A stretch of DNA of 64,000 bases from Pedobacter endophyticus (GCF_015679185.1 NZ_CP064939.1:3906001-3970000); one strand, 5' to 3'; positions 36,660 to 46,671 are shown, counted from the stretch's first letter. A program made the numbers and translations. The notes: a model not told the origin generated them from the sequence alone.

Positions 36660-36684
36660 TAATGCTTATAGTAAACAGTTAATA

Positions 36685-39483
36685 ATGGATAAATTATCTT
36701 ATCTTAATGGCGCAAACGCCGAATATATAGAGTCGTTATATCAGTCGTATCAACAAGATCCTGAGTCGGTTGAATTTGGTTGGCAGAAGTTTTTCGAAGG
36801 TTTTGATTTCGGCAGAACTTCTGAAGGCCCGACAGTAACCGCAGAGACACCTGAACAATTTTTAAAAGAGGTTAGTGTATTAAATTTGATCGACGGATAC
36901 AGAAGCCGTGGTCACTTGTTTACGCGTACCAATCCGGTTCGCGAACGACGCAAGCACTTACCAACTTTAGATCTGGCAAATTTTGGCCTGTCTGACGCCG
37001 ATTTGGAAACTGTTTTTAATTCAGGTGTCGAAATTGGTATTGGTGCGGCGAAACTGAAGGATATCCTTGCTGTTTTAAAGCAAACTTACACAAGCTCAAT
37101 AGGAGCCGAATTTAAGTTCTTACGCACACCAGAAGTGTTGAACTGGATTCAGCAGAAGCTGGAAAGTGTTCGGAGTACGCCTAGTTTCTCTATCGATGAG
37201 AAAAAACGTATTCTTAAAAAATTAAACGAAGCGGTAAGTTTCGAAAATTTCCTTGGAACAAAATTTCTTGGTCAGAAACGTTTCTCTTTAGAAGGAGCAG
37301 AAGCTTTGATTCCGGCGTTAGATTCGGTTATCGAAAAAGGTGCAGAACTGGGTATCGAAGAGTTTGTAATTGGCATGGCGCATCGCGGTCGTTTGAACGT
37401 GTTGGCCAACATTATGCAGAAAACGTACAAAGATATTTTTGCTGAATTTGAAGGCAAAAGCTACAACCCTGAAACTCCATTTGGTGGTGACGTAAAATAC
37501 CACCTGGGCTATTCAACAGATGTTACCACTAACGCAGGAAAAAGCGTTCACTTAAGCCTTTGCCCCAATCCATCGCACTTAGAAACCGTTGATGGTGTGG
37601 TTGAGGGCATGAGCCGCTCAAAAATCGACTTCAAATACGATGGCGATAACAGTCGTTTAGCACCAATTTTGATTCATGGCGATGCTTCAGTTGCCGGTCA
37701 GGGTATTGTTTACGAGGTAATCCAGATGGCTGGGCTTGAAGGTTACAAAACCGGCGGAACAATCCACCTGGTAATTAACAACCAGATTGGTTTTACTACA
37801 AATTATAAAGACGGTCGTACAAGTACTTACTGTACCGATATTGCAAAGGTGACTTTATCGCCGGTTTTCCACGTCAATGGCGATGATCCGGAGGCTTTGG
37901 TTTATGCCATTAATTTAGCAATGGAATATCGTCAGAAATACAAAAATGATGTCTTCATTGATATTTTATGCTACCGTCGTTTTGGACACAATGAATCTGA
38001 CGAACCTAAGTTTACTCAGCCTTTATTATACAAAACAATAGAAAAGCACCCTAATCCAAGGGAAATTTATATAGATCAGTTAACTAAGGAAGGTAAATTG
38101 GAAGCGGGTTTGGCGAAAGAAATGGAAAAAGATTTCCGTGGAATTTTGCAGGAGCGCTTAAATGAAGCCAAAGAGTTTGTTGCTGGCAATGCCGAAGTAA
38201 AATTTGGTGGTGCCTGGGCCGATTTGCGTATCGCTACGCCAAAGGATTTTGAAACTTCGCCGGTAACGGCAGTAAAAAAATCTACCTTGTTAGAAATAGG
38301 TAAGCGTATTACCACCTTACCTTCAAATAAAAAGTTTTTCAAAAAAATCGAGAAATTATTCGCCGAGCGTACCAAAATGGTTAACGAAACCCTCGTTTTC
38401 GATTGGGCAATGGGCGAGCAGCTGGCTTATGGCACCTTGCTATCAGAAGGTAAACGCGTACGTTTAAGTGGTCAGGATGTAGAGCGGGGTACTTTCTCAC
38501 ACCGCCACGCCGTACTTACGTTAGAGGATAGCGAGGAGGAATATGTACCGTTGGCAAATATTTCTGACCAACAGGCACCGTTTGATATTTACAATTCTCA
38601 CTTATCTGAATATGGTGTTTTAGGTTTCGAATATGGTTACGCAATGGCAAATCCAAATGCGTTAACCATTTGGGAAGCACAGTTTGGCGATTTCTTTAAC
38701 GGTGCGCAAATTGTTGTCGATCAGTATATAGCCAGTGCCGAAACCAAATGGCAACGCGAAAACGGATTGGTAATGTTGTTGCCTCACGGGTACGAAGGCC
38801 AGGGACCAGAGCACTCGTCGGCACGTATTGAGCGTTTTATGGAGCTTTGCGCCGATTACAATATGCAAGTTGCAAATTGTACTACGCCAGCCAACTTCTT
38901 CCACATCTTGCGTCGCCAGTTTAAACGCGATTTCCGTAAACCGTTAGTGGTATTTACACCGAAAAGTTTGTTGCGTCATCCTGCTTGCGTTTCTAAGTTG
39001 GAAGATTTTACCACAGGCGGCTTCAAAGAGGTTATCGATGATGAAAATGTAAAGGTTGAAGATATTACCCGTGTTATATTTTGTAGTGGTAAAATCTACT
39101 ACGAACTGCTCGAAAAACAACAGGCAGACGCGGTTAAACATGTTGCATTGGTACGGGTTGAACAGTTATATCCAACACCGGTTGACCAAATGGAAGCCAT
39201 TAAGAACAAGTATAAAAATGCGAATGAGATTTTCTGGGTGCAAGAGGAGCCAGAAAACATGGGTGCATGGCCATACTTATTCCGCAAGTTATATAAAACC
39301 GGACTAAAAGGCATCGATGTAATTTCAAGAAAAGAAAGCAGCAGTACTGCAACTGGTTTTGCGAAACAGCATGCCAATCAACAAGCCTACATCCTTGCAA
39401 AAGCGTTAGAGGTTTCTGTTAAAGAAGAAGAAGTAAAAGACGCTGCCAAAAAAGCAAGCAAGAAGTTGGCAGAAGCCGATTAG
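36685..39483 (+). CDS. sucA: 2-oxoglutarate dehydrogenase E1 component
   Basis: This is the thiamine-diphosphate-dependent E1 of the TCA-cycle 2-oxoglutarate dehydrogenase complex. The N-terminal E1-specific segment is present (NAEYIESLYQSYQQDPESV), followed by LIDGYRSRGHLFTRTNP. Key motifs include GMAHRGRLNVLANIM, HLSLCPNPSHLETVDGVVEG, the diphosphate-binding GDASVAGQGIVYEV, and HVNGDDPEALVYAINLA, then RRFGHNESDEPKFTQPLLY. The transketolase-like half has GTFSHRHAVL and LPHGYEGQGPEHSSARIERF. The length of 932 aa is normal. sucB follows 232 bp downstream and supplies the E2 partner; lipoamide dehydrogenase is not in this window. Confidence 0.96.
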   Translation: MDKLSYLNGANAEYIESLYQSYQQDPESVEFGWQKFFEGFDFGRTSEGPTVTAETPEQFLKEVSVLNLIDGYRSRGHLFTRTNPVRERRKHLPTLDLANFGLSDADLETVFNSGVEIGIGAAKLKDILAVLKQTYTSSIGAEFKFLRTPEVLNWIQQKLESVRSTPSFSIDEKKRILKKLNEAVSFENFLGTKFLGQKRFSLEGAEALIPALDSVIEKGAELGIEEFVIGMAHRGRLNVLANIMQKTYKDIFAEFEGKSYNPETPFGGDVKYHLGYSTDVTTNAGKSVHLSLCPNPSHLETVDGVVEGMSRSKIDFKYDGDNSRLAPILIHGDASVAGQGIVYEVIQMAGLEGYKTGGTIHLVINNQIGFTTNYKDGRTSTYCTDIAKVTLSPVFHVNGDDPEALVYAINLAMEYRQKYKNDVFIDILCYRRFGHNESDEPKFTQPLLYKTIEKHPNPREIYIDQLTKEGKLEAGLAKEMEKDFRGILQERLNEAKEFVAGNAEVKFGGAWADLRIATPKDFETSPVTAVKKSTLLEIGKRITTLPSNKKFFKKIEKLFAERTKMVNETLVFDWAMGEQLAYGTLLSEGKRVRLSGQDVERGTFSHRHAVLTLEDSEEEYVPLANISDQQAPFDIYNSHLSEYGVLGFEYGYAMANPNALTIWEAQFGDFFNGAQIVVDQYIASAETKWQRENGLVMLLPHGYEGQGPEHSSARIERFMELCADYNMQVANCTTPANFFHILRRQFKRDFRKPLVVFTPKSLLRHPACVSKLEDFTTGGFKEVIDDENVKVEDITRVIFCSGKIYYELLEKQQADAVKHVALVRVEQLYPTPVDQMEAIKNKYKNANEIFWVQEEPENMGAWPYLFRKLYKTGLKGIDVISRKESSSTATGFAKQHANQQAYILAKALEVSVKEEEVKDAAKKASKKLAEAD

Positions 39484-39715
39484 AAAGAATAACCAATAAG
39501 TAAGTCTCAATTATCAACTGCAAATGCTTATTGGGTATTGTGGCTTGATAGTCAGTTCTAGAAAATTGGTTATTATAACTTGATTATTGTTTATGGAGCA
39601 TTGTAATTCGATAATTGGTTATTGATAGTTGCAACTTGATAATTTGTTAATTGATCATTGCAATTTGATTATTGGTCATTATAATTGAGTATTTGAAATA
39701 GATATATTAAATAAT
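39484..39715. other. sucA-sucB gap with TTGATTATTGG stutter
   Basis: The gap is an A+T-rich degenerate tandem tract built of words like ttgataattggttattgat and ttgattattggtcattataa, from about 39545 to 39700. It has no ORF and no clear terminator. Confidence 0.6.
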
Positions 39716-40951
39716 ATGAGTTTAGAGATAAAAGTTCCACCAGTTGGTGAGTCGATAACCGAAGTTGTTTTATCGCAATGGCTAAAAAGCGACGGCGATG
39801 TTGTTGAAATGGATGAGGTTATTGCTGAATTAGAATCAGACAAGGCTACTTTCGAACTAACCGCTGAACAAGCCGGAACTTTAAGAACAATTGCTGCCGA
39901 AGGCGATACTTTAGCAATTGGCGCAGTAGTTTGTAAAATTGAAGATGGTGGAGCTGCGCCTGGTCCAAAGGCCGAAGGCGAAAGTCCAAAGTCGGATGCG
40001 CAAGCTCCGGCAGCGGTGGCTGAGGCTCCAAAAGCTTCTGAGTCTGGCAAAGAATCTTATGCTAGTGGCACGCCATCGCCTGCTGCTGGAAAAATTCTTG
40101 CTGAAAAAGGTATCGAAGCCACTGCTGTAAAAGGCACTGGCGTTGATGGTCGCATTACTAAAGACGACGCTGTTAAAGCAGAAAGCGGAAAAGCTAAAGC
40201 TGAAACCCCGAAAGCAGCTCCAGCTCCTGTTGCTCCTGCTCCAGCCGGTGCACGTTCTGAGCGTCGCGAGAAAATGTCGCCACTGCGCAAAACCGTTGCC
40301 AAGCGTTTGGTTTCTGTTAAAAATGAAACGGCCATGTTAACTACTTTTAACGAGGTTAACATGAAGCCAATAATGGACTTACGTTCGAAATATAAAGAGT
40401 CGTTTAAAGAGAAACATGGTGTTGGCTTAGGCTTCATGAGTTTCTTCACTAAAGCGGTAACTGAAGCGCTAAAGGATTTTCCTGCCGTGAACGCCCGTAT
40501 TGAAGGCGAGGAATTGGTTTACAATAATTTCGCTGATATTTCTATCGCCGTTTCTGCACCAAAAGGATTAGTCGTGCCTGTAATTCGTAATGCCGAAAGC
40601 ATGAGTTTGGCAGACATTGAAAAATCTGTGCTGGCACTGGCTTTAAAGGCACGCGACGGTAAATTGACTATCGAAGAAATGACAGGCGGAACCTTCACCA
40701 TTACCAATGGCGGCGTGTTCGGCTCAATGATGTCGACTCCGATTATTAATGCGCCACAATCGGCTATTTTAGGAATGCACAATATTGTTGAGCGTCCGAT
40801 TGCTGAAAAAGGTGAGGTGGTGATTCGTCCGATGATGTATGTTGCATTGTCATACGACCACAGAATTATCGACGGACGTGAGTCGGTTGGTTTCCTGGTA
40901 CGCGTTAAGCAATTGTTGGAAGATCCAGCCAGATTGTTGTTAGGCGTTTAA
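39716..40951 (+). CDS. sucB: Dihydrolipoyllysine-residue succinyltransferase (E2 of 2-oxoglutarate dehydrogenase)
   Basis: This is the E2 core of the 2-oxoglutarate dehydrogenase complex. The lipoyl domain occupies residues 1-75 with the lipoylated Lys43 in [11 protein letters not shown]. An Ala/Pro/Glu/Lys-rich linker leads to the E1/E3-binding domain ([20 protein letters not shown], then [12 protein letters not shown]) near residues 120-155. A second Ala/Pro linker follows. The catalytic domain starts with [17 protein letters not shown] and carries the acyltransferase motif [15 protein letters not shown], with His382 and Asp386. The length of 411 aa is standard. A strong terminator lies 23 nt after the stop. 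Confidence 0.96.
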   Translation: MSLEIKVPPVGESITEVVLSQWLKSDGDVVEMDEVIAELESDKATFELTAEQAGTLRTIAAEGDTLAIGAVVCKIEDGGAAPGPKAEGESPKSDAQAPAAVAEAPKASESGKESYASGTPSPAAGKILAEKGIEATAVKGTGVDGRITKDDAVKAESGKAKAETPKAAPAPVAPAPAGARSERREKMSPLRKTVAKRLVSVKNETAMLTTFNEVNMKPIMDLRSKYKESFKEKHGVGLGFMSFFTKAVTEALKDFPAVNARIEGEELVYNNFADISIAVSAPKGLVVPVIRNAESMSLADIEKSVLALALKARDGKLTIEEMTGGTFTITNGGVFGSMMSTPIINAPQSAILGMHNIVERPIAEKGEVVIRPMMYVALSYDHRIIDGRESVGFLVRVKQLLEDPARLLLGV

Positions 40952-40973
40952 TCGCTAAATCAAGTTTTCAAAG

Positions 40974-41021
40974 AAGTCAAGTTTTAATGGCCGGTGTGCT
41001 CTAAAAACTTGACTTTTTTTT
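40974..41021 (+). terminator. Intrinsic terminator of sucB
   Basis: AAGTCAAGTTTT pairs perfectly with AAAACTTGACTT across an 18-nt loop and ends in eight T residues. A GTG at 40994 within the loop is therefore not a start for the next gene. Confidence 0.88.
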
Positions 41022-41032
41022 ATACCCTAAAA

Positions 41033-41395
41033 ATGAAACTAACCTTCAATTTTAAGTTCCTGTTCCTTTTTGTAGCGATTTTTGTTGTAGAAGTCTTAAT
41101 TGCAAAATTCGTACACGACGCATTTATTCGCCCTTTTGGTGGCGATGTTCTGGTGGTGATATTGATTTACGCCTTCTTCCGGATTTTCCTCAAAACAAAC
41201 TATAAAAAGCTCGCTCTTGGCGTGTTAATTTTCTCCTTTATCATCGAGTTTTTACAGGCGGTTCATTATGTAGAATGGCTGGGTTTACAAAATAGTAGGC
41301 TTTGGAGCACTGTTCTCGGCACTTCTTTTAGTATTTACGATCTGCTAGCCTATTTTGTGGGTTATTTGATTTGTTTGCTGTTTAGTGATAACTGA
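41033..41395 (+). CDS. DUF2809-family membrane protein
   Basis: This is a small integral membrane protein of about 120 aa with four predicted transmembrane helices (FKFLFLFVAIFVVEVLIA, GGDVLVVILIYAFFRIFL, LALGVLIFSFIIEFLQAV, IYDLLAYFVGYLICLLF). The conserved FIIEFLQ and W-rich spacer resemble the DUF2809 family. The function of the family is not known. The ATG at 41033 is chosen because the alternative GTG start lies in the sucB terminator loop. The gene stands alone between sucB and a large repeat array. Confidence 0.75.
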   Translation: MKLTFNFKFLFLFVAIFVVEVLIAKFVHDAFIRPFGGDVLVVILIYAFFRIFLKTNYKKLALGVLIFSFIIEFLQAVHYVEWLGLQNSRLWSTVLGTSFSIYDLLAYFVGYLICLLFSDN

Positions 41396-41403
41396 TTCCC
41401 TTC

Positions 41404-42110
41404 TAGTTGTAGCGTCTCGCTACGACTCCACATTCTAAGAAACATAAATTAATTAATTTAAGTCGTAGCGAGACGCTACCAATGCTATTAATTTAAGCAT
41501 AAAACAAAAAATATTGTCATCCTGAGCGTAGTCGAAGGACAAATATTTTTTTCTTTATCCTATAGAAAAAGGTCTTCGACTCCGCTCAGACTGACAGTTG
41601 CTGAGCACCCTCTAGTTGTAGCGTCTCGCCACGACTCCATATGCTAAGAAACATAAATTAATTAATTTAAGTCGTAGCGAGACGCTACCAATGCTATTAA
41701 TTTAAGCATAAAACAAAAAATATTGTCATCCTGAGCGTAGTCGAAGGACAAATATTTTTTTCTCTATCCTATAGAAAAAGGTCTTCGACTCCGCTCAGAC
41801 TGACAGTTGCTGAGCACCCTCTAGTTGTAGCGTCTCGCTACGAAGCCACATTCTAAGAAACATAAATTAATTAATTTAAGTCGTAGCGAGACGCTACCAA
41901 TGCTATTAATTTAAGCATAAAACAAAAAATATTGTCATCCTGAGCGTAGTCGAAGGACAAATATTTTTTTCTTTATCCTATAGAAAAAGGTCTTCGACTC
42001 CGCTCAGACTGACAGTTGCTGAGCACCCTCTAGTTGTAGCGTCTCGCTACGACTCCACATTCTAGAAACATAAATTAATTAATTTAAGTCGTAGCGAGAC
42101 GCTACGACAA
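41404..42110. repeat. 209-bp tandem repeat, three full copies and a partial fourth, with nested palindromes
   Basis: Copies start at 41404, 41613, 41822 and 42031, an exact 209-bp period. Every copy carries GTAGCGTCTCGCTACGAC and, about 35 nt later, its reverse complement; each arm is itself a hairpin GTAGCG-TCT-CGCTAC. The remainder holds a pair of GTCGAAG-type elements (cctgagcgtagtcgaagg and ggtcttcgactccgctcag). The copies differ at only a few bases; one difference weakens the first arm in copy 2 and another in copy 3. No ORF is present. Confidence 0.92.
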
Positions 42111-42125
42111 GGAAAGTATCTAGCA

Positions 42126-42158
42126 CAAAAAAGCCCACCTCTGTTAAAGAAGCGGGCC
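42126..42158 (-). terminator. Intrinsic terminator of the ileS-dksA-lspA operon
   Basis: On the minus strand GCCCGCTTCT pairs with AGAGGTGGGC, including G-T pairs, and is followed by six T residues. It lies 66 nt beyond the lspA stop codon. Confidence 0.75.
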
Positions 42159-42224
42159 ATAATAATTTAAGTTTAAACTGTGCACTGCCGAATCGTAACT
42201 CGTCAATCTACAATCGTAATTCTC

Positions 42225-42827
42225 TTAGTCTTCGACAATTTCACTGTTAATACTAACTTCATCTTTTACATCCTCTTTAAAGTAGTTTTTTTGGAAGATT
42301 AGAATAAGGATCACGCCAACAGAAATCGCGGCATCAGCAAGGTTAAATACCGGTCTGAAGAACACAAATTCGTCGCCTCCCCAAATCGGGATCCAGCTCG
42401 GAAAGTGACCCTTTGCAATAGGAAAATAAAGCATATCTACCACGCGACCATGAAACCACGTCTCGTAGCCGTAAATTTTTCCATAAAACACCGAATCGAT
42501 GATGTTACCAAGTGCACCAGCAAAAATTAGTGCTACATTTAAAATTAAACCTCTATGATATTTATGCTTAATTAGATAATGTAATCCATAACCTATTCCG
42601 CCAACTGCGAGGATACGGAACAATGACAAGGCAAGTTTACCATATTCGCCGCCAAACTCCATCCCGAACGCCATGCCATTGTTTTCGGTAAAGTGAATAA
42701 TAAACCACTCACCAATAATGTTGAACTCATCACCAAGGTTCATGTGGGTTTTGATCCACGTTTTTAGCACTTGGTCGGCAAGTAAAACTAAAAAGATAAC
42801 GATTAAAGGTTTTGTATATCCTTTCAT
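42225..42827 (-). CDS. lspA: Lipoprotein signal peptidase (signal peptidase II)
   Basis: This inner-membrane aspartic protease cleaves prolipoprotein signal peptides, matching the many lipoproteins encoded in this window. The start is TKPLIVIFLVLLADQVLKTWI, the first membrane helix with the conserved D-x-x-x-K pattern. FTENNGMAFG is the family block. The catalytic aspartates are Asp111 in GALGNIIDS and Asp165 in FNLADAAISVG. The length of 200 aa is slightly above E. coli LspA because of a longer loop before the last motif. The start codon overlaps the dksA-like stop codon by one base (TAATG), so the genes are translationally coupled. Confidence 0.95.
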   Translation of the reverse strand: MKGYTKPLIVIFLVLLADQVLKTWIKTHMNLGDEFNIIGEWFIIHFTENNGMAFGMEFGGEYGKLALSLFRILAVGGIGYGLHYLIKHKYHRGLILNVALIFAGALGNIIDSVFYGKIYGYETWFHGRVVDMLYFPIAKGHFPSWIPIWGGDEFVFFRPVFNLADAAISVGVILILIFQKNYFKEDVKDEVSINSEIVED

Positions 42828-43210
42828 TAACTCTGCTTTAATTTGGCTTCAATGCTCAAAGTAGCGTGTGGAACTGCACGCAAGCGTTCTTTTTGAATCA
42901 ACTTGCCTGTTTCGCGGCAAATACCGTAAGTTTTGTTCTCAATACGAACCAAGGCATTTTCGAGGTTATCGATAAATTTTTTCTGGCGGGCAGCCAACTG
43001 ATTGATCTGCTCTTTTTCCATCGTTGCAGAACCATCTTCAAGCGTTTTGTAAGCGCCGGAGGTGTCTTCTGTACCGTTTGCATTTGGGTTGCTTAATGAT
43101 GCCGTAAGTGCGTTAAGCTCCTCTTTGGCCATTCGTAATTTATCTTGAATTAACTCTTTAAATTCCTGAAGTTCACTGTCTGAGTAGCGCGTTTTGTTAT
43201 TATTTTCCAT
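42827..43210 (-). CDS. TraR/DksA-family protein without complete zinc site
   Basis: This is a small DksA/TraR-like protein predicted to bind RNA polymerase in its secondary channel. The coiled-coil region covers residues about 10-90 (YSDSELQEFKELIQDK to IDNLENALVRIE). The zinc-finger part is reduced: TYGICRETGKLIQKERLRAVPHATLSIEAK keeps a single Cys98, whereas classical DksA has four. This cysteine-poor form is common in Bacteroidota, so it is not a damaged gene. It sits between ileS (30 bp upstream) and lspA (one-base overlap), as in many relatives. Confidence 0.88.
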   Translation of the reverse strand: MENNNKTRYSDSELQEFKELIQDKLRMAKEELNALTASLSNPNANGTEDTSGAYKTLEDGSATMEKEQINQLAARQKKFIDNLENALVRIENKTYGICRETGKLIQKERLRAVPHATLSIEAKLKQS

Positions 43211-43240
43211 GTTTTTAATTTAGTTTTCTAATATATGGAT

Positions 43241-46200
43241 TTATATTTTAGTTACCGAAATGCTTAACTCAACATCATCAATAGTGATTTTGTTTGCGTT
43301 AGTTACAGTATCTGTTAATTCTAGTTTGTCGGCCAAAATTTCTGCGCAAATGTACGCTATGTTTTTCGTCACCGCGGCCGCTATCAGATTATCATTTTGT
43401 AAAGCCACGTTAATTCTATCGGTCACTTCGAAGTTTAGTTCCTTACGTAAATTCTGGATCCTGTTTACCAACTCGCGAGAAATTCCCTCTTGTTTCAGCT
43501 CCTCAGAAATGGTTACATCTAAGGCAACAGTTAAGCTACCGATGTTGGTTACCTGCCACCCCGGAATATCTTCAGCAAAAACCTCCACATCATCATTCAT
43601 ATCTATCGCATGCTGAACGTTGTCGGTACCGAAAACGTTGATGTAACCGTCAACCTCTAAACGTTGAATATCGTCTTGAGTCATGTTTTCCAGCGCCTGT
43701 TTGACAATGCTCATATCCTTACCCACTTTTTTACCAAGCGATTTAAAATTTGGCTTCAGCTTTTTCTTTACAATGCCATGCGTATCGGTAATAAACTCGA
43801 TGTGCTTAACATTGGTTTCTGAAAGAATGTAGTCGGAAACCTTTGAGATTTTCTGCTCGAAATCGCCATTTAGCGATGGAATCAGGATCTTAGCCAAAGG
43901 CTGACGAACGTTAATGCCCGACTTTTTACGCAGCGATAAAACCATCGACGAAATATCCTGGGCGTAAACCATACGCTCGTTCAAATCAGTATCAATTAAG
44001 CTCTTATCAGCCTCGTTCCACAGGGTTAAGTGAACAGATTGTTGTGCATTTTTATCCGTTACGGTTAAGTTTTTATACAACCAATCGGCAAAGAAAGGTG
44101 CAACGGGGCTCATCAGCTGGGCCAACGTTTCCAAACAGGTATAAAGTGTTTCGTAAGCCGCACGTTTATCATCTGTCATTTCGCCTTTCCAAAAACGGCG
44201 ACGGCTCAACCTAATGTACCAGTTGCTCAAATGCTCATCAACAAAGGTTTGGATGGCACGGGTGGCTTTGGTTGGCTCGTAAGCATTGTAGCTTTCGTCT
44301 ACTTCGCTAATCAGATTTTGCAATAAAGATAAGATCCAACGATCCAGCTCCGTTCTGTCGGCAACTTTGCTCAGGTTGTTTTTGTCGATCTCAAACTTGT
44401 CGATATTTGCGTATAAGGCAAAAAATGCATAAGTATTGTACAGTGTGCCGAAGAATTTACGGCGCACTTCATCCAATCCTTCTAAGCTGAATTTCAAGTT
44501 GTCCCAGGGCGATGCATTGCTAATCATGTACCAGCGGGTGGCATCAGCGCTGTAAGTTTCGATGGTGCTGAAAGGATCAACAGCATTGCCTAAACGCTTA
44601 GACATTTTGTTGCCATTTTTATCTAACACCAATCCGTTTGAAACTACATTTTTGAAGGCTATACCCGGGTTTCCTGTTTTTGCATTAATTTCCCTAATCT
44701 CATCGCTCGCCTCGCTCAACATTACCGCGATGGCGTGTAAGGTGAAAAACCAGCCCCGTGTTTGGTCAACTCCTTCTGCTATAAAATCGGCAGGGTAGGC
44801 GTTTTCAAATTCTTCTTTGTTTTCGAAAGGGAAATGCCATTGTGCATACGGCATTGCGCCGCTATCAAACCAAACATCGATTAGGTCGGTTTCACGCGTC
44901 ATTTTTTCCCCTTTTGATGAAGTTAAAATCACATCATCAACGTAAGGGCGGTGCATGTCTTTCAATTCGAAACCTGCAGGCATAAGACCTGCTTCGATAG
45001 ATTTCGCTATTTCTGCGTTCAGTTCTGCGATCGACCCAATGCATTTTTCCTCTAAACCGTCGGCAGTACGCCAAATAGGCAAAGGCGTTCCCCAATAACG
45101 AGAACGGGAAAGGTTCCAATCAACCAAATTCTCCAGCCAGTTGCCAAAACGGCCGGTTCCCGTCGATTCGGGCTTCCAGTTTATGGTTTTGTTCAACTGG
45201 GCCATTTTATCTTTAACAGCGGTAGTTTTAATGAACCAACTATCTAAAGGATAATACAACACCGGTTTATCGGTTCTCCAGCAGTGTGGATAAGTGTGAA
45301 CGTATTTTTCTACCTTGAAGGCTTTGTTTTCTTCTTTTAACTGGATCGCGATTTCTACATCAACTGATTTCTCAGGAGCTTCACCATCTTTATAATATTC
45401 GTTTTTGACGTACTTACCGCCATAGTTTCCACCTAAAGAAGCGATAAACTTCCCTTGTAAATCAACCAACGGTACTGCATTTCCCTTTTCATCTAAAACC
45501 AACATCGGTGGCACTTCAGGTGTGGCCAATTTTGCCACTCGGGCATCATCAGCGCCAAAAGTTGGAGCGGTATGAACGATACCTGTACCGTCTTCGGTGG
45601 TTACAAAGTCGCCAGAAATAACCCGGAAGGCATTTTCGGCGTTTTGATAGGGAAGTGCATAAGGCAATAATTGCTCATATCTGATCCCTACCAAATCTGC
45701 ACCAGCACATTCGGCTAAAATAACATAAGGAATCTTTTTATCGTCGGCCTTGAAGTTGTTAAAATCTTCGTCGTTTTCAGATAAAAAGTATTTTCCAGCA
45801 AATTGCTTACCAACAAGTGCCTTAGCCAAAACAACATTGATTGGCTCGAAAGTGTATTGATTGAAGGTTTTAACCAGCACATAATCAATTTTAGGCCCAA
45901 CTGTTAAAGCCGTGTTGCTCGGTAACGTCCAGGGCGTCGTTGTCCATGCCAAAAAGTGAATTGTGCCGAAGTCTTTTAAGAACGCAGACAGAGATTCGTC
46001 AATTGCTTTGAACTGTGCAACAATTGTGGTATCGCTTACATCTTTGTAAGTGCCAGGCTGGTTTAGTTCGTGCGAGCTTAAACCTGTTCCGGCAGCGGGC
46101 GAATAAGGTTGAACCGTGTATCCCTTGTATAAAAATCCTTTGTCGTAAAGTTGTTTTAAGATCCACCAAAGGGTTTCAATGTATTTATTTTCGTAAGTGA

Positions 46201-46645
46201 TGTATGGATTTTCAAGGTCGACCCAGTAACCCATTTTTTCGGTAAGATCGTTCCAAACATCGGTATATCGCATTACCTCGGTACGGCAGGCTGCGTTGTA
46301 TTCATCAACACTGATTTTTTTGCCAATGTCTTCTTTGGTTATACCCAGTTTTTTTTCTACGGCAAGCTCAATGGGCAAACCATGGGTATCCCAACCGCCT
46401 TTGCGCTTAACCTGATAGCCTTTTAAGGTTTTGTATCGACAAAAAATATCCTTAATTGCACGAGCCATTACGTGGTGAATGCCCGGCATGCCATTGGCAG
46501 ACGGTGGTCCTTCGTAAAAAGTAAACGGATTAGATTTTGGACGTGAAGAAATGCTCTTTTCGAAGATGTTTTCCTTTTTCCAAAAATCTAATATTTCTTG
46601 CCCTATTTTGGCAAGTTCTAATTGTTTAAATTCGCTATACATCAA
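43241..46645 (-). CDS. ileS: Isoleucyl-tRNA synthetase, eukaryote-like (type 2) with GIHH active-site motif
   Basis: This class I synthetase charges tRNA-Ile. The protein is 1134 aa, longer than E. coli IleRS, and its C-terminal region (from about residue 680) looks like the eukaryote-like type 2 enzyme without the terminal zinc-finger cysteines. The catalytic-domain start is FTFYEGPPSANGMPGIHHVMA. At residues 55-58 the usual HIGH signature reads GIHH, with first His and Gly exchanged. The editing domain includes WTTTPWTLPSNTALTVG, and the second signature is NGNKMSKRLGN. Two adjacent ATG codons open the frame. It is the first gene of the ileS-dksA-lspA operon. Confidence 0.96.
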   Translation of the reverse strand: MMYSEFKQLELAKIGQEILDFWKKENIFEKSISSRPKSNPFTFYEGPPSANGMPGIHHVMARAIKDIFCRYKTLKGYQVKRKGGWDTHGLPIELAVEKKLGITKEDIGKKISVDEYNAACRTEVMRYTDVWNDLTEKMGYWVDLENPYITYENKYIETLWWILKQLYDKGFLYKGYTVQPYSPAAGTGLSSHELNQPGTYKDVSDTTIVAQFKAIDESLSAFLKDFGTIHFLAWTTTPWTLPSNTALTVGPKIDYVLVKTFNQYTFEPINVVLAKALVGKQFAGKYFLSENDEDFNNFKADDKKIPYVILAECAGADLVGIRYEQLLPYALPYQNAENAFRVISGDFVTTEDGTGIVHTAPTFGADDARVAKLATPEVPPMLVLDEKGNAVPLVDLQGKFIASLGGNYGGKYVKNEYYKDGEAPEKSVDVEIAIQLKEENKAFKVEKYVHTYPHCWRTDKPVLYYPLDSWFIKTTAVKDKMAQLNKTINWKPESTGTGRFGNWLENLVDWNLSRSRYWGTPLPIWRTADGLEEKCIGSIAELNAEIAKSIEAGLMPAGFELKDMHRPYVDDVILTSSKGEKMTRETDLIDVWFDSGAMPYAQWHFPFENKEEFENAYPADFIAEGVDQTRGWFFTLHAIAVMLSEASDEIREINAKTGNPGIAFKNVVSNGLVLDKNGNKMSKRLGNAVDPFSTIETYSADATRWYMISNASPWDNLKFSLEGLDEVRRKFFGTLYNTYAFFALYANIDKFEIDKNNLSKVADRTELDRWILSLLQNLISEVDESYNAYEPTKATRAIQTFVDEHLSNWYIRLSRRRFWKGEMTDDKRAAYETLYTCLETLAQLMSPVAPFFADWLYKNLTVTDKNAQQSVHLTLWNEADKSLIDTDLNERMVYAQDISSMVLSLRKKSGINVRQPLAKILIPSLNGDFEQKISKVSDYILSETNVKHIEFITDTHGIVKKKLKPNFKSLGKKVGKDMSIVKQALENMTQDDIQRLEVDGYINVFGTDNVQHAIDMNDDVEVFAEDIPGWQVTNIGSLTVALDVTISEELKQEGISRELVNRIQNLRKELNFEVTDRINVALQNDNLIAAAVTKNIAYICAEILADKLELTDTVTNANKITIDDVELSISVTKI

Positions 46646-46671
46646 TCAAGTACCTCAAAAAATTAAGGTTG

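Noticed and set aside
39679..40449. Long minus-strand frames opposite sucB
   Set aside because: They are antisense shadows caused by the Ala/Pro/Lys-rich linkers of sucB, with no independent domain or promoter.
42827..43210. DksA-like gene as a damaged copy because three zinc cysteines are missing
   Set aside because: The frame is intact, it is coupled to lspA by a TAATG overlap, and cysteine-poor forms are usual in Bacteroidota.
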